64,000 bases of DNA from M3007 sp032115775 (GTDB lineage: Bacteria; Bacteroidota; Bacteroidia; Chitinophagales; Saprospiraceae), in assembly GCA_032115775.1 (NCBI GenBank), contig JAUMBL010000023.1, forward strand, positions 26,351 to 90,350, in the 5' to 3' direction. The notes below the pieces were generated by a model. That model made no database searches, was not told the origin of the DNA, and saw only the letters and a program-made list of their open reading frames with translations. Each line of letters begins with the position of its first letter. Positions within the stretch are counted from its first letter, which is position 1. This document shows, piece by piece, positions 26,661 to 36,965 of this stretch. The position numbers were made by a program, and so were the translations under genes.

Positions 26661-28136
26661 ATGAAGGGTCTGATGTTCTATCTGGTTGCGCCGATTTTTG
26701 GGGTCTTCTTTGCTTGTTCCAACCTGGGCGCGCAGTGCGTGGAAGGAAATTGCAGCAATGGCACGGGCGTCTATGTTTTTCCGAACGGGGATCGCTATAC
26801 GGGAACCTGGGTTTCCGGCCGTCCGCATGGGAAAGGGGTGTATTTATTTGCTTCCAGGGAGCGGTATGAAGGAGAATTTCGCTCCGGAAAATTCGAGGGG
26901 AACGGCGCCATGTACTATCCCGACGGCGCCTACTACACCGGCGGATGGAAAAATAATCTGAAAAACGGGTACGGTCGCCTGGTGACGCCCGGCGGCAGCA
27001 TCACGCAGGGCAACTGGACGGACGGACGGCCGCCCGGCCGGGAAATGCCGTCGCCCGTAGCGACAACACCCGCGCCCGCGCCGGCAGACGAGCGGAATGA
27101 CCTTGCCGGGATGCGCAACTGCACCGCCGTGTACTGCCGCAACGGACAGGGGTACTACGACTATCCGGACGGGTCGCGCTGGATTGGAGAGTTTAAAGAC
27201 GGACTTCCGTTCGGGCAGGGCGTTTGCTATTACGTCGGCGGCGATCGCTACGAAGGGATGTGGCAATTGAACGCGCCTTATGGAGAGGGTGTGATGTACC
27301 AAAACGGCCGTGCTTTCGGCGGCGTCTGGGTCAACGGCCGACTGATCAAAGAACTCGATTCTGAAGAGGCCGTGCCGAGCACGACCATCGGCATAGACCA
27401 AAGCCGCGATGTGCGCATCTGGGCGGTCATCGTGGGCGTTGGCCGCTACGCCGCCATGCCTTCGCTTAAATTCACCGACGACGACGCCTACCGCGTGTAT
27501 TCTTTCCTCAAGAGCCCGGAAGGCGGCGCCCTGCCCGATGAACAAATCGCCCTGCTGATAGATGAGTCGGCCACCCGTGCCAATATCCTGAATGCGATGC
27601 GCCGGCAGTTTTTGCGTGCGGACGCTAACGACGTCGTCCTGCTGTATTTCAGTGGGCACGGCCTCGACGGATGTTTTCTGCCGGTGGACTTTGACGGCTA
27701 CCGCAATAAATTGCGCCATGAGGAAATTAAAAAAATTTTTCTGGAAAGCGCAGCCAAACACAAGCTCTGTATCGCCGACGCCTGCCACAGCGGCTCGCTG
27801 CAGTATGGTCTCACGGCTCGCGGCCCTGCGCCTGTATCGGTTAATCGCTACTACCAAGCCCTCGAGGATTCCGATGGCGGCATTGCGCTGCTGATGTCCT
27901 CAAAGGCGGAAGAACTCTCCTTGGAAGACCACGGCCTGCGCCAGGGTGTTTTTACTTTTTACCTGCTCAAAGGACTAAAAGGCGAGGCGGATACCAACGG
28001 AGATCAAATCGTGTCCATTCGCGAAATATACAAGTACGTCACGCCGAAAGTCCGGGAATACACCGCCGGCGCGCAAACGCCGACGCTCAGCGGCCTGTAC
28101 GATGATATGATGCCCGTGGCGCTGCGCCGGCGCTAA
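26661..28136 (+). CDS. Secreted caspase-family (C14) protein with MORN repeats
   Basis: 491 aa from the ATG at 26661, which begins a signal peptide (MKGLMFYLVAPIFGVFFACSNLGAQ). MORN repeats occupy about residues 35-125 (GVYVFPNGDRYTGTW, GKGVYLFASRERYEGEF, GNGAMYYPDGAYYTGGW) and 165-226, split by a proline-rich linker. A C14 caspase-like domain follows (about 253-490) with strand IWAVIVGVGRYAAMPSLKFTDDDA and the catalytic dyad H333 (YFSGHG) and C375 (ADACHSG). The dyad is intact. Export implies a periplasmic or surface protease or regulator, not a cytosolic death effector. Substrate unknown. A hairpin follows the stop. Confidence 0.9.
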   Translation: MKGLMFYLVAPIFGVFFACSNLGAQCVEGNCSNGTGVYVFPNGDRYTGTWVSGRPHGKGVYLFASRERYEGEFRSGKFEGNGAMYYPDGAYYTGGWKNNLKNGYGRLVTPGGSITQGNWTDGRPPGREMPSPVATTPAPAPADERNDLAGMRNCTAVYCRNGQGYYDYPDGSRWIGEFKDGLPFGQGVCYYVGGDRYEGMWQLNAPYGEGVMYQNGRAFGGVWVNGRLIKELDSEEAVPSTTIGIDQSRDVRIWAVIVGVGRYAAMPSLKFTDDDAYRVYSFLKSPEGGALPDEQIALLIDESATRANILNAMRRQFLRADANDVVLLYFSGHGLDGCFLPVDFDGYRNKLRHEEIKKIFLESAAKHKLCIADACHSGSLQYGLTARGPAPVSVNRYYQALEDSDGGIALLMSSKAEELSLEDHGLRQGVFTFYLLKGLKGEADTNGDQIVSIREIYKYVTPKVREYTAGAQTPTLSGLYDDMMPVALRRR

Positions 28137-28184
28137 GAAACCGTCTAAAAATCGTTGGTTGGCAGAGGTTTTCAGACGGTTTCT
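28136..28184. terminator. Hairpin after the caspase gene
   Basis: AGAAACCGTCT (28136-28146) pairs with AGACGGTTTCT (28174-28184), beginning at the stop codon. The same CAGACGGTTTCT motif recurs alone at 35284-35295 ahead of moxR, so this may be a small repeat family as well as a terminator. Confidence 0.6.
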
Positions 28185-28325
28185 AAGATCTTGTTGCGAA
28201 AAAACGCTTCCCGGTCAACCGTGTGTTCCTTTTTTGCGTTTAAGCCGTATCGCTGCTTCCGATCTGGCTTCGTGGAACGACGCGTACCCGTAATGATCTT
28301 AAATTCGCTGCGTTTTTGAAACGTT

Positions 28326-29006
28326 ATGCAACATCTGCCGGCATATCGAACTAAGTTGTACCGCAACTTTAAGGCCTTGGAAGCAAACGACTTCCATGGC
28401 ATTGTGCGATATTATGAACGCAATGAAGACGGCATCCGCTCGCTGGATATCGATGAATATTTCGACTGCACCTTGGCCTACGCCGAGGCGCTGTTCGAAA
28501 CCGGTGTGCACCGGAAACACGCCCTCGTGTGCGAGCAGTTGCTGGAGCTGCTCATCAATCAGGATTTTGAGGGTTGGCAGGCGGAAGAACTTTTTCGGGA
28601 TGTGTTGTTCAAAAAGGCGGCCTCGCATTTTCGCCTGGGCGAATTTAGGCAGGCGGAACACGTACTGCGCGAGCTCGTCAAGATTCATCCTTGGGATTCG
28701 ATGCCGCAGCGTTTTTTGCAAACTTGTCTGCTGAAACAAAAGCCCGCCTGGTTATCGCATACGCGGGTGGCGTCGGTGGTATTATCGCTGCTTGCTGCCG
28801 CAACTATTATGGCGGAATTGTTCGTGGTTCGGCCATTTTTCACCGAGTACTACCAGACTGCGTTGTATGCGCACAACGGCTTGTTGGCGAGCGGGGTCTT
28901 GATTTTGGCAGTCGGCGAATTCCGGCATTACTGGCTGTCGCGGCAGGGCGTTCGGCGGCTGGCCGCTAGTATGAAGCGCCGGAAGCAACAAAAACCGGCC
29001 GGGTAG
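28326..29006 (+). CDS. Membrane protein with N-terminal TPR-like region
   Basis: 226 aa. Residues 1-140 are helical with a TPR-like pattern (DFHGIVRYYERN, CTLAYAEALFETGVHRKHALVCEQLLELL, KAASHFRLGEFRQAEHVLRELVKIHP). Two hydrophobic helices follow at about 150-168 and 182-202, and the tail is basic (MKRRKQQKPAG). No signal peptide is present, so the TPR part probably faces the cytoplasm. I do not recognise the family. The MFS gene starts 16 bp after its stop, suggesting an operon. Confidence 0.75.
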   Translation: MQHLPAYRTKLYRNFKALEANDFHGIVRYYERNEDGIRSLDIDEYFDCTLAYAEALFETGVHRKHALVCEQLLELLINQDFEGWQAEELFRDVLFKKAASHFRLGEFRQAEHVLRELVKIHPWDSMPQRFLQTCLLKQKPAWLSHTRVASVVLSLLAAATIMAELFVVRPFFTEYYQTALYAHNGLLASGVLILAVGEFRHYWLSRQGVRRLAASMKRRKQQKPAG

Positions 29007-29022
29007 TTCCGGATTTAAGGCC

Positions 29023-30180
29023 ATGTTTTCCCGCACCGTCTATCTCCTTGCGTTCATCAGCTTGTTCACGGACATGGCGAGCGAGATGCTATACCCGGTC
29101 ATGCCGGTCTATCTGAAGCATATCGGGTTTTCTATTGTCCTGATTGGTTTGTTGGAAGGTGTTGCAGAGGCCGTTGCGGGTTTGAGTAAAGGGTATTTCG
29201 GCAAAATGTCTGACCGCATGGGTCGCCGTGCGCCGTTTATTCAATGGGGGTACGGACTTAGCGCGGTGTCGAAGCCGATGCTGGCTTTTTGGGCATATCC
29301 GTTGTGGGTTTTCCTGGCCCGCACCACCGACAGGCTGGGTAAAGGCTTGCGCACCGGTGCGCGCGACGCCCTGTTGTCCGAGGCGGCTGCGCCCGATACC
29401 CTGGGTCGCGTATTTGGTTTTCATCGCGCCATGGATACCCTGGGCGCCGTTTTTGGGCCGCTGTGCGCGCTGACGTATTTGTATTATTTCCCGGAGGATT
29501 ATATCCGCTTGTTTTACCTGGCTTTTATTCCCGGGCTGCTGGCGTTGGGCGCCACGCTCTTCCTGCGCGACCAATCGGGGCGTCGGCAGGAAAAAAGCGC
29601 GGGTGCATCCTTTTTTGCTTTTACCGGCTATTGGAAAAAAGCCGATCCTGCATACCGCCGGCTCGTTGGCGGTTTGTTGGCATTTGCCCTGATCAACAGT
29701 TCGGATGTATTTTTACTGCTTCGGGCGCGGGAATCGGGTTTGGACGATGCGACGGTCATCGGCATCTATATACTATACAACCTGACGTATGCCCTTGCGG
29801 CGTATCCCATGGGGGTATTCGCCGATCGGCTCGGGCTTAAAAAAGTATTTATCTTCGGCCTGCTGTTGTTCGCGGCGGTCTATGCCGGTTGCTCCCTGGC
29901 GCATGGATTACCGGCTTTTTTGGGGATTTTTGTCCTGTATGGTTTGTATGCCGCGGCGACGGAGGGTATTTCCAAGGCCTGGATCAGCAAAATTTCCGAG
30001 CGCGAAGACCGGGCGACGGCGATCGGTTTTTATACGGGATTTCAGAGCCTTGCGGCGCTGTTGGCCAGCACGCTGATGGGCGCCGTCTGGCATTTTTGGG
30101 GTCCGGCGCCGGCATTCAGCATAGCGGCGGCCGGCGCGCTGGGCGTGGCGGCTTATCTGGCGCGCGTAATCAAAAATTGA
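29023..30180 (+). CDS. MFS transporter
   Basis: 385 aa with about 11-12 hydrophobic helices. The A-motif region between helices 2 and 3 reads GYFGKMSDRMGRRAPFIQWGYG, and the equivalent in the second half is GVFADRLGLKKVFIFG, which supports the duplicated MFS fold. DRLGKGLRTGARDALLSEAA resembles the loop seen in a subgroup of uncharacterised MFS carriers of Bacteroidota and Proteobacteria. Substrate unknown. It probably shares a transcript with the upstream TPR/TM gene (16-bp gap). Confidence 0.88.
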   Translation: MFSRTVYLLAFISLFTDMASEMLYPVMPVYLKHIGFSIVLIGLLEGVAEAVAGLSKGYFGKMSDRMGRRAPFIQWGYGLSAVSKPMLAFWAYPLWVFLARTTDRLGKGLRTGARDALLSEAAAPDTLGRVFGFHRAMDTLGAVFGPLCALTYLYYFPEDYIRLFYLAFIPGLLALGATLFLRDQSGRRQEKSAGASFFAFTGYWKKADPAYRRLVGGLLAFALINSSDVFLLLRARESGLDDATVIGIYILYNLTYALAAYPMGVFADRLGLKKVFIFGLLLFAAVYAGCSLAHGLPAFLGIFVLYGLYAAATEGISKAWISKISEREDRATAIGFYTGFQSLAALLASTLMGAVWHFWGPAPAFSIAAAGALGVAAYLARVIKN

Positions 30181-30265
30181 GCGAAATTTTGGAAAAATAG
30201 TAGCAAACCACTGCAATTGCCGCGGAATAATCCCACGGCATGATGTATTTTATCTAATCTGGCAG

Positions 30266-30273
30266 TATTTTTG
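30266..30273 (+). promoter_or_regulatory. -7 box TATTTTTG upstream of the SprB-repeat gene
   Basis: TATTTTTG fits TAnnTTTG and lies 53 bp before the chosen ATG at 30327. It is a reason to prefer that start over the TTG at 30279, which would leave a leader of only a few bases. Confidence 0.45.
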
Positions 30274-30326
30274 TATTATTGCACTCCGACCGAGGCATTT
30301 CATCGTTTATCCCAGGCTACTTGCTC

Positions 30327-33300
30327 ATGGTACCACGCCATTTTGTTCATCAAACACGCTCGACTCCGATTTTGGTATTTACCGTTCTCCTCACCCTGGC
30401 GTTCTGTCCGGGTCGGGTCGGCGCGCAATCTATGGAGGCGGTTATTACGCATACGGCCATTGCCTGCCAAGGCGGTTTGAGCACTGCCACGGTATCCGTT
30501 ACCGGGAATGCGCAACCGCCGTTTAGTTACCTTTGGAGCAACGGCCTGACGGCGCAAAACGCCGCGCTGCCGGCGGGTTTTTACAGCGTTACGGTATTCG
30601 ACAGCCAGGGGCAATCCGCCTCGGACACGGTTTTGATTCCCGAACCCGCAGCACTGGGCGTTGCCCTCGTAACCGAACAGCAAATTTGCGCGATCGCGCC
30701 CGACGGCTCGGCTACCGCCGTGCCGTTCGGCGGCACGCCACCTTACGCCTACGCTTGGAGTAACAACGGGAATTCGGCACAGATTACCGGCCTGGCTGCC
30801 GGGAATTACACGGTAACGGTCACTGATGCCAATGGTTGTACGGCAACCGGATCCGGAACGGTCGAATACTGGGACGAAGGGCTTTGGCTCATGCTGACCC
30901 CCTCAGACGTGCCCTGCCACGGGGATTCCACCGGATCCATCAAGGTGTCGCCCATGTCGGGCACGCCCCCTTACACCTATATATGGAGTAGCGGCGATAC
31001 CACGATTACAACGTCTAATCTACCCGCCGGTACCTATTCCGTGACGGTCACGGACGTAAACGGCTGCCAGAACAGCCTGACCGGCGAAATTTTTCAGCCG
31101 ACCCCGCTGGTGCTTGCGCTGACCGCCGCCGGTGATTTCAGCTGTGCCGGCATTGCCTGTGCACAAGCCGCCTATAGCGGCGGCACGCCGCCCTACACGC
31201 TGGTTTGGAGTACCGGCGCAGCATCGGATACGATTTGCGGCCTTGTTACCGGCGTCTATACCGCAACCCTGACGGATGCGAATTTTTGTACGCATATTGA
31301 CAGCCTGTCAATCCAAAAAGCCGATACCATCGCCATCGAAATCCAGGTAACCGGCTGTGCAGGTTGCGCCCTCCCCGGAAGCGCCACGGCGACGGTCGGC
31401 GCCGGCCCGGGCGCTTATAGTTATCTCTGGGACAATGGCGAAACATCGGCCGAGGCCGATAGCCTGACAGCGGGAACGCATACCGTCACGGTGACGGATC
31501 TGGTTTCCGGCTGCACAGACACGGCATCCGTGTTTATTCCCGCCTGCGCGCCGGTGGATGCACAAGTTCAGATTAATTCTCCGGCCACTTGCCTGGCCGG
31601 CGGCCAGGCCTCCATTACCATAAGCGGCGGCCTGCCGCCTTACAGCATCCAGTGGGATAATGGCGACACGACCGCCGTGGCCGGCAACTTGTCGCCCGGC
31701 GGGCATACCGTCACGGTGACCGACGCGGCCGGCTGCGCGGTGATCACCCTTTTTGTCATGGATCAAACGCCCCGTCCGGAACTCAGCGTTGTCGTGCTCA
31801 CACACGCCGCCTGTAATCTCGGCGGCAGCGCGCAGGCTTTCCCAAGTGGCGGATTGCCGCCGTACAGTCTTCTTTGGGACAACGGCGATACGACCGCCGT
31901 GTCCGACAGCCTGGCGCCGGGTATCCGCTGTGTCACGCTTACCGACGCCAACGGCTGCGCGGATACCGCCTGCGTGGTCATCAACCCGCCGCCCAACGCC
32001 CCAGTCGTAGTCATCACCAACATCACGCCAGGCAGCTGCCTGGCTACCGCCGTGCTGCAAGCCGGCGTGACCAGCGGCGGTACGCCGCCCTATACCTACC
32101 TGTGGAGCAACGGCGATACGACCGCCGTAGCCGACAGCCTGGCGCCGGGCATTTACTGCGTGACGGTCATGGACAGCCAGGGTTGCATGAATACGGCCTG
32201 CGATACCGTGCTCGCGCCTACCCTGCCGAACCCCGTGGCAACCCTCACGATGCCGGCCGGCTGCCTGACCGGCGCCACGGCAACCGTGACCGTCACAGGT
32301 GGTGTTCCGCCTTATACTTACCTTTGGATGCCCGGCAACTACACCACGGCCGGCGTCTCCAACCTGCCGCCCGCTACCTATACGATCATGGTAACCGATG
32401 CGAACGGATGCACTGGAACCACGACCCTGACCGTATCCGCGCCCAACGCGCCGGTGCTCGCCGTGGTGTCCACAACCAAACAAAATTGCAGTATGTTCGG
32501 AACGGCCGTCGTGTCCGCCTCGGGCGGTACGGCGCCTTATCTCTTCGAATGGGAAAACGGGGAAATCGGTCCGGTGGCCGACAGTCTCCCCGCCGGCAGT
32601 AATATTGTGATCGTAACCGACGCCGCCGGGTGCAGGGATACGGCGATTGTGTCCATATTCTTTACGCCCAACGGCATTAATGTCGGCGACTGGATTTGGT
32701 ACGACGACAACCAAAACGGATTCCAGGATCCGCAGGAAACCGAGGGCGTGAATAATATTATCGTCCGTCTCACACAGGCCGGTCCGGACGGTATATTCGG
32801 CACTTCGGACGATGTGATCCTGCAACGCGATACGACCGGCCCGGACGGGATGTACAATTTTGACTGCGTGCTGCCGGGCAATTACGTGCTGGTTTTTTCA
32901 GGCCTTCCCTTCGGATTCCAATGGGCGGTAAAAAATCAATTTAATGATGATTGCCTAGACAGCGATCTCAACGCCAACGGCCGAACCGATATCATCGTCA
33001 TTCCCAATGCGCAAAGCGACAACCTCTGTATCGACGCCGGCGTCCACCTACTGTGCCAAAACGTAGTGAACGCCGGCCTGATCTGCTGTAATCAAACCAT
33101 TTGCGCCGGGAATATGCCCGCGCTCATTGCCCAAGTGACGCCCCCCGGCGGCGGTCAGGGATCCGTCGAATTTGCCTGGCGCCAACTCGACCTGTCCAAC
33201 CCGGCACAGCCTGTCTGGGTGGATATTCCCGGTGCTTCCGGCGCTAATTATCAACCGCCTGCCCTGACCGAAACGGCTTATTTTTTGCGCCGCGCGCGCA

Positions 33301-33926
33301 GAGCCGGCTGTCTTCAGTTTTTGGAATCTAATATTGTCACCATTACGGTGCTTCCCGCCGGTTCGCCCGGTTGCGGATCCTTCCTGACCGATTTTACCGT
33401 GCAGGCCATGGAGGACGCCAACGTGCAGGCGGTTTGGCGAACTTTGCCGGAACCCGTTCAATTTACCTACACCTTGGAGCATGCGCCGGATTCAGTTCAC
33501 TGGACGCCTGTGCAAACCCTCCTCGGCAAATACAACCCGTTCGACGAAAATAACTACGCGGCGATCCATCAAACGCCTTTGCTGGGCATGAATTACTATC
33601 GAATAAAGCGGGTGGATCCCTTCGGATTGGCGGCTTATTCCGAAATTCGAGCCTTGGAAATGCGCATGGCCTATCCAGACGCGATTCGGATTTATCCGAA
33701 TCCGGTCTCGGATCTGTTGCAGATCGAAAACATGGCGGCCCTCGACAGCGAGGCGCAGGTGGAGCTGATCGCGCCGAGCGGGGCGGTGCTCCGCGTGCAA
33801 TCTATTCCAAAAACTGCGCGCACCATGCTGGAAATTCCGGTGGGGGATTTGGCTTCCGGGCTTTATTTCGTCCGGATTACGTTTGGAAACGGTGCGCGGC
33901 GGACTGTAAAGATTTCTAAATTTTAA
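30327..33926 (+). CDS. SprB-repeat adhesin-like exoprotein with T9SS type A sorting domain
   Basis: About 1199 aa. The ATG at 30327 gives a signal peptide ending near GRVGAQS. Ten tandem SprB-type repeats of roughly 65-85 residues follow (consensus GGTPPYTYLWSNGDTT, then G-Y-VTVTDANGC), most with a cysteine near the start and one at the end. A SdrD/B-like calcium-binding domain (NVGDWIWYDDNQNGFQDPQE) and an Ig-like segment come next. The last 75 residues (IRIYPNPVSDLLQIE, GLYFVRITFGNG, KISKF) form a type A T9SS sorting domain. It is likely a surface or secreted adhesin related in repeat type to gliding adhesin SprB, but much smaller. Repeats 7 and 8 are nearly identical at DNA level over about 42 bp. 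Confidence 0.9.
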   Translation: MVPRHFVHQTRSTPILVFTVLLTLAFCPGRVGAQSMEAVITHTAIACQGGLSTATVSVTGNAQPPFSYLWSNGLTAQNAALPAGFYSVTVFDSQGQSASDTVLIPEPAALGVALVTEQQICAIAPDGSATAVPFGGTPPYAYAWSNNGNSAQITGLAAGNYTVTVTDANGCTATGSGTVEYWDEGLWLMLTPSDVPCHGDSTGSIKVSPMSGTPPYTYIWSSGDTTITTSNLPAGTYSVTVTDVNGCQNSLTGEIFQPTPLVLALTAAGDFSCAGIACAQAAYSGGTPPYTLVWSTGAASDTICGLVTGVYTATLTDANFCTHIDSLSIQKADTIAIEIQVTGCAGCALPGSATATVGAGPGAYSYLWDNGETSAEADSLTAGTHTVTVTDLVSGCTDTASVFIPACAPVDAQVQINSPATCLAGGQASITISGGLPPYSIQWDNGDTTAVAGNLSPGGHTVTVTDAAGCAVITLFVMDQTPRPELSVVVLTHAACNLGGSAQAFPSGGLPPYSLLWDNGDTTAVSDSLAPGIRCVTLTDANGCADTACVVINPPPNAPVVVITNITPGSCLATAVLQAGVTSGGTPPYTYLWSNGDTTAVADSLAPGIYCVTVMDSQGCMNTACDTVLAPTLPNPVATLTMPAGCLTGATATVTVTGGVPPYTYLWMPGNYTTAGVSNLPPATYTIMVTDANGCTGTTTLTVSAPNAPVLAVVSTTKQNCSMFGTAVVSASGGTAPYLFEWENGEIGPVADSLPAGSNIVIVTDAAGCRDTAIVSIFFTPNGINVGDWIWYDDNQNGFQDPQETEGVNNIIVRLTQAGPDGIFGTSDDVILQRDTTGPDGMYNFDCVLPGNYVLVFSGLPFGFQWAVKNQFNDDCLDSDLNANGRTDIIVIPNAQSDNLCIDAGVHLLCQNVVNAGLICCNQTICAGNMPALIAQVTPPGGGQGSVEFAWRQLDLSNPAQPVWVDIPGASGANYQPPALTETAYFLRRARRAGCLQFLESNIVTITVLPAGSPGCGSFLTDFTVQAMEDANVQAVWRTLPEPVQFTYTLEHAPDSVHWTPVQTLLGKYNPFDENNYAAIHQTPLLGMNYYRIKRVDPFGLAAYSEIRALEMRMAYPDAIRIYPNPVSDLLQIENMAALDSEAQVELIAPSGAVLRVQSIPKTARTMLEIPVGDLASGLYFVRITFGNGARRTVKISKF

Positions 33927-33949
33927 GTAGTTACGTCAAACCTGTCTGT

Positions 33950-35248
33950 ATGCCTTATAAACTCGCCGTCTTTTTCCGAGCCGCATGCCTGCTGCCCTTA
34001 TTTTTAGAGGCCTGCCAGTCGCCGGAAACCGCACAGTCGCCCCGGTTCCGACTGATCCAAACCGACACCTTTCGGTTCAATAATTTTGTGGACTGCAATA
34101 TGGCGGAGGCTTGGGTGGACGATACCTTTCGCATTTTTCCCGGAAAATACGGCGAGGATCCGGTCTGGGGATATGCCCGCGATTTGAAATTTTCCAGCGG
34201 CCTGCATGCCGACGAGGCGTTCAGCAATCCGGCCTCCGCGTACATTGCGCCGGCTTTGCCGCTCAACGCCCCGATCGGCCAGGCCGGCCTGCACGGCGCC
34301 GTATGGTTCGAAACCGTGTATCAGGACGCTCGTGACCCACGCGGCCGCACCCTGTACGCGGTTTATCACAACGAAAATTACCCGGAAACGCTGCCCTACG
34401 ATTCCGTTTCCGGAACGGGCTACCTGGATCAAAACTGGCCCTTGGGCCTCACTGAACGTATTACGCCCGCTGCCGTGTGCCGGATCGGCATTATGAAATC
34501 AACCGATGGCGGTTGGAGCTGGGAAAATAAAGGCCTGTTTCTCGAAGATAAACAGCCGCGCATGATCCTGAAACCGCACAACACCTCCAAAACCTTTGCC
34601 GGCGGCGTGGGCGACCCCTCAGCCGTGGCCGTGGGTGACTACCTTTACCTCTTCTACGGTGAATACGGCTATCCCGGGGTGTACGCCCCAACCACTTATA
34701 ACCCCGATACGGAGCGGAGCGGACAATGTATCAGCGTCGCCAGAATCCGGCTGGCCGACTTAGACCAACCGCAGGGCAAAGCCAGGCGTTGGGACGGCAA
34801 GGGTTTCAATGCCCCCTGGGACGGCGTCGGAAAACCCATCACCGCCCTGCAAATCCCTGGAAACGAAGGCGGCGGCCCGGCTTCCGCGCCCACCGGCGGC
34901 TTTCACTGGGGCCCTTCCGTGAGCTGGAATACCTACCTGAATTGCTGGGTGATGCTGATGGGAAAAGTGGAAGGTCAATCGTGGGTCGGCGATGAACTCT
35001 ATATTTCCTTCAACCCGCAGAAGGATCTCGGGGAAGGCGCCCATTCGCAAGATTGGAGCAAACCGCAGCTGCTCGTCGCCAAACCCGGCCATGTAATGTG
35101 GTACCCCTCGCTCCAGCCAATGAATACCCCGGAGGATATCGCCGACAAACGCACCAGCCTGCGGCTGGGAAAACGCGCCCGGCTGTTTTTTAAGTACTCC
35201 GATCTGAGTAAATACTGCTCGGAGTATATTGTGGAGTTTGAGCGCTGA
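33950..35248 (+). CDS. Lipoprotein with probable beta-propeller fold, function unknown
   Basis: 432 aa. A lipoprotein signal peptide ends at LFLEAC (C22). The body has features of sialidase or glycosidase-type propellers: IMKSTDGGWSWENKGLFL resembles an Asp-box, GGVGDPSAVAVGDYLYLFYGEY and GGFHWGPSVSWNTYLNCWVMLMGKV resemble blade strands seen in DUF4185/GH43-like proteins. I cannot name a catalytic set, so this is a fold-level guess. A family B right-end remnant (AAGTAGTTAC, 33925-33934) separates it from the adhesin gene. Confidence 0.6.
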   Translation: MPYKLAVFFRAACLLPLFLEACQSPETAQSPRFRLIQTDTFRFNNFVDCNMAEAWVDDTFRIFPGKYGEDPVWGYARDLKFSSGLHADEAFSNPASAYIAPALPLNAPIGQAGLHGAVWFETVYQDARDPRGRTLYAVYHNENYPETLPYDSVSGTGYLDQNWPLGLTERITPAAVCRIGIMKSTDGGWSWENKGLFLEDKQPRMILKPHNTSKTFAGGVGDPSAVAVGDYLYLFYGEYGYPGVYAPTTYNPDTERSGQCISVARIRLADLDQPQGKARRWDGKGFNAPWDGVGKPITALQIPGNEGGGPASAPTGGFHWGPSVSWNTYLNCWVMLMGKVEGQSWVGDELYISFNPQKDLGEGAHSQDWSKPQLLVAKPGHVMWYPSLQPMNTPEDIADKRTSLRLGKRARLFFKYSDLSKYCSEYIVEFER

Positions 35249-35308
35249 TCTTTTTCGGCGCGCTGCCGGCTGGAAAAACATTCCAGACGGTTTCTCATAC
35301 ATTCTCCC

Positions 35309-35316
35309 TAACTTTG
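35309..35316 (+). promoter_or_regulatory. -7 box TAACTTTG upstream of moxR
   Basis: TAACTTTG fits TAnnTTTG and lies 80 bp before the moxR ATG. A CAGACGGTTTCT motif, identical to the arm of the hairpin at 28174, overlaps the expected -33 area. Confidence 0.45.
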
Positions 35317-35395
35317 CGCCGCTTCGCACAAAACAAATGCCATGTAAGCGGCGTTTAATTCGCCATTTTAAATACTTAACCTTTCAATCCATTCC

Positions 35396-36361
<966 letters not shown>

Positions 36362-36391
36362 TCCGCGCGCCAAATCGTCAACACCAAGATA

Positions 36392-36958
36392 ATGTCTATT
36401 ACCACGCTTATTCGCAGCCGCCGCTCTATTTTTCCCAAGAGCTACCTGCCCGGTGCGCCGGTCAGCCGCGAAGAAATCGAATTGCTGCTTGAAAACGCGA
36501 ACTGGGCGCCTACGCACCGGCTCACGGAACCTTGGCGTTTCCAGGTGTTTCTGTCGGAAGCAAGCCGGAATGCCCTGGGCGATTACCTGTCGGAATACTA
36601 CAAAAAAATAACGCCCGCCGAGCAGTTTTCGGAGGAAAAATACCTGAAAAATGGCGAAAACCCGCGCCGCGCCGGCGCCGTGATCGCTATTTGTATGCAA
36701 CGCGACCCCGAAACCCGGGTGCCGGAATTTGAGGAAATCGCCGCCGTAGCCATGGCGGTGCAGAATATGTGGCTGAGCTGTACCGAACTCGGCCTGGGAT
36801 GCTTCTGGAGCTCGCCTAAGGCCGCCCTCGAAGCCGACGATTTTCTGAAACTGCAGCCCGGCGAACGCTGCCTGGGTCTGTTTTATATCGGCCGCCACGA
36901 AATGCCGGAAATACCGGGAAAACGCGGCGCTATCGCCGAAAAAACAATCTGGAAATAA
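36392..36958 (+). CDS. Nitroreductase family protein
   Basis: 188 aa. It has the FMN-contacting RSRRSIFPKSYL at the N-terminus, the conserved ANWAPTHRLTEPWRFQVF segment (residues about 35-54) and the late IGRHEMPEIPGKR loop, matching the YdjA-type single-domain nitroreductases. These flavoproteins use NAD(P)H to reduce nitro or related compounds; the physiological substrate is unknown. It lies 30 bp after moxR and 7 bp before yqeY, so it probably belongs to a moxR-nitroreductase-yqeY-lptB transcript. Confidence 0.9.
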   Translation: MSITTLIRSRRSIFPKSYLPGAPVSREEIELLLENANWAPTHRLTEPWRFQVFLSEASRNALGDYLSEYYKKITPAEQFSEEKYLKNGENPRRAGAVIAICMQRDPETRVPEFEEIAAVAMAVQNMWLSCTELGLGCFWSSPKAALEADDFLKLQPGERCLGLFYIGRHEMPEIPGKRGAIAEKTIWK

Positions 36959-36965
36959 ACGCGTC

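Noticed and set aside
26661..28136. Caspase-like gene as part of an antiphage defence system
   Set aside because: It has a signal peptide and MORN repeats and no defence-type neighbours, so an exported role fits better.
28172..28402. 76-codon minus-strand open frame upstream of the TPR/TM gene
   Set aside because: It overlaps the start of a better supported gene and the hairpin, and its composition is not protein-like.
31308..32825. 505-codon open frame opposite the SprB repeats
   Set aside because: Its repetitive protein is the antisense image of the DNA repeats; the sense strand gives a coherent exported adhesin.
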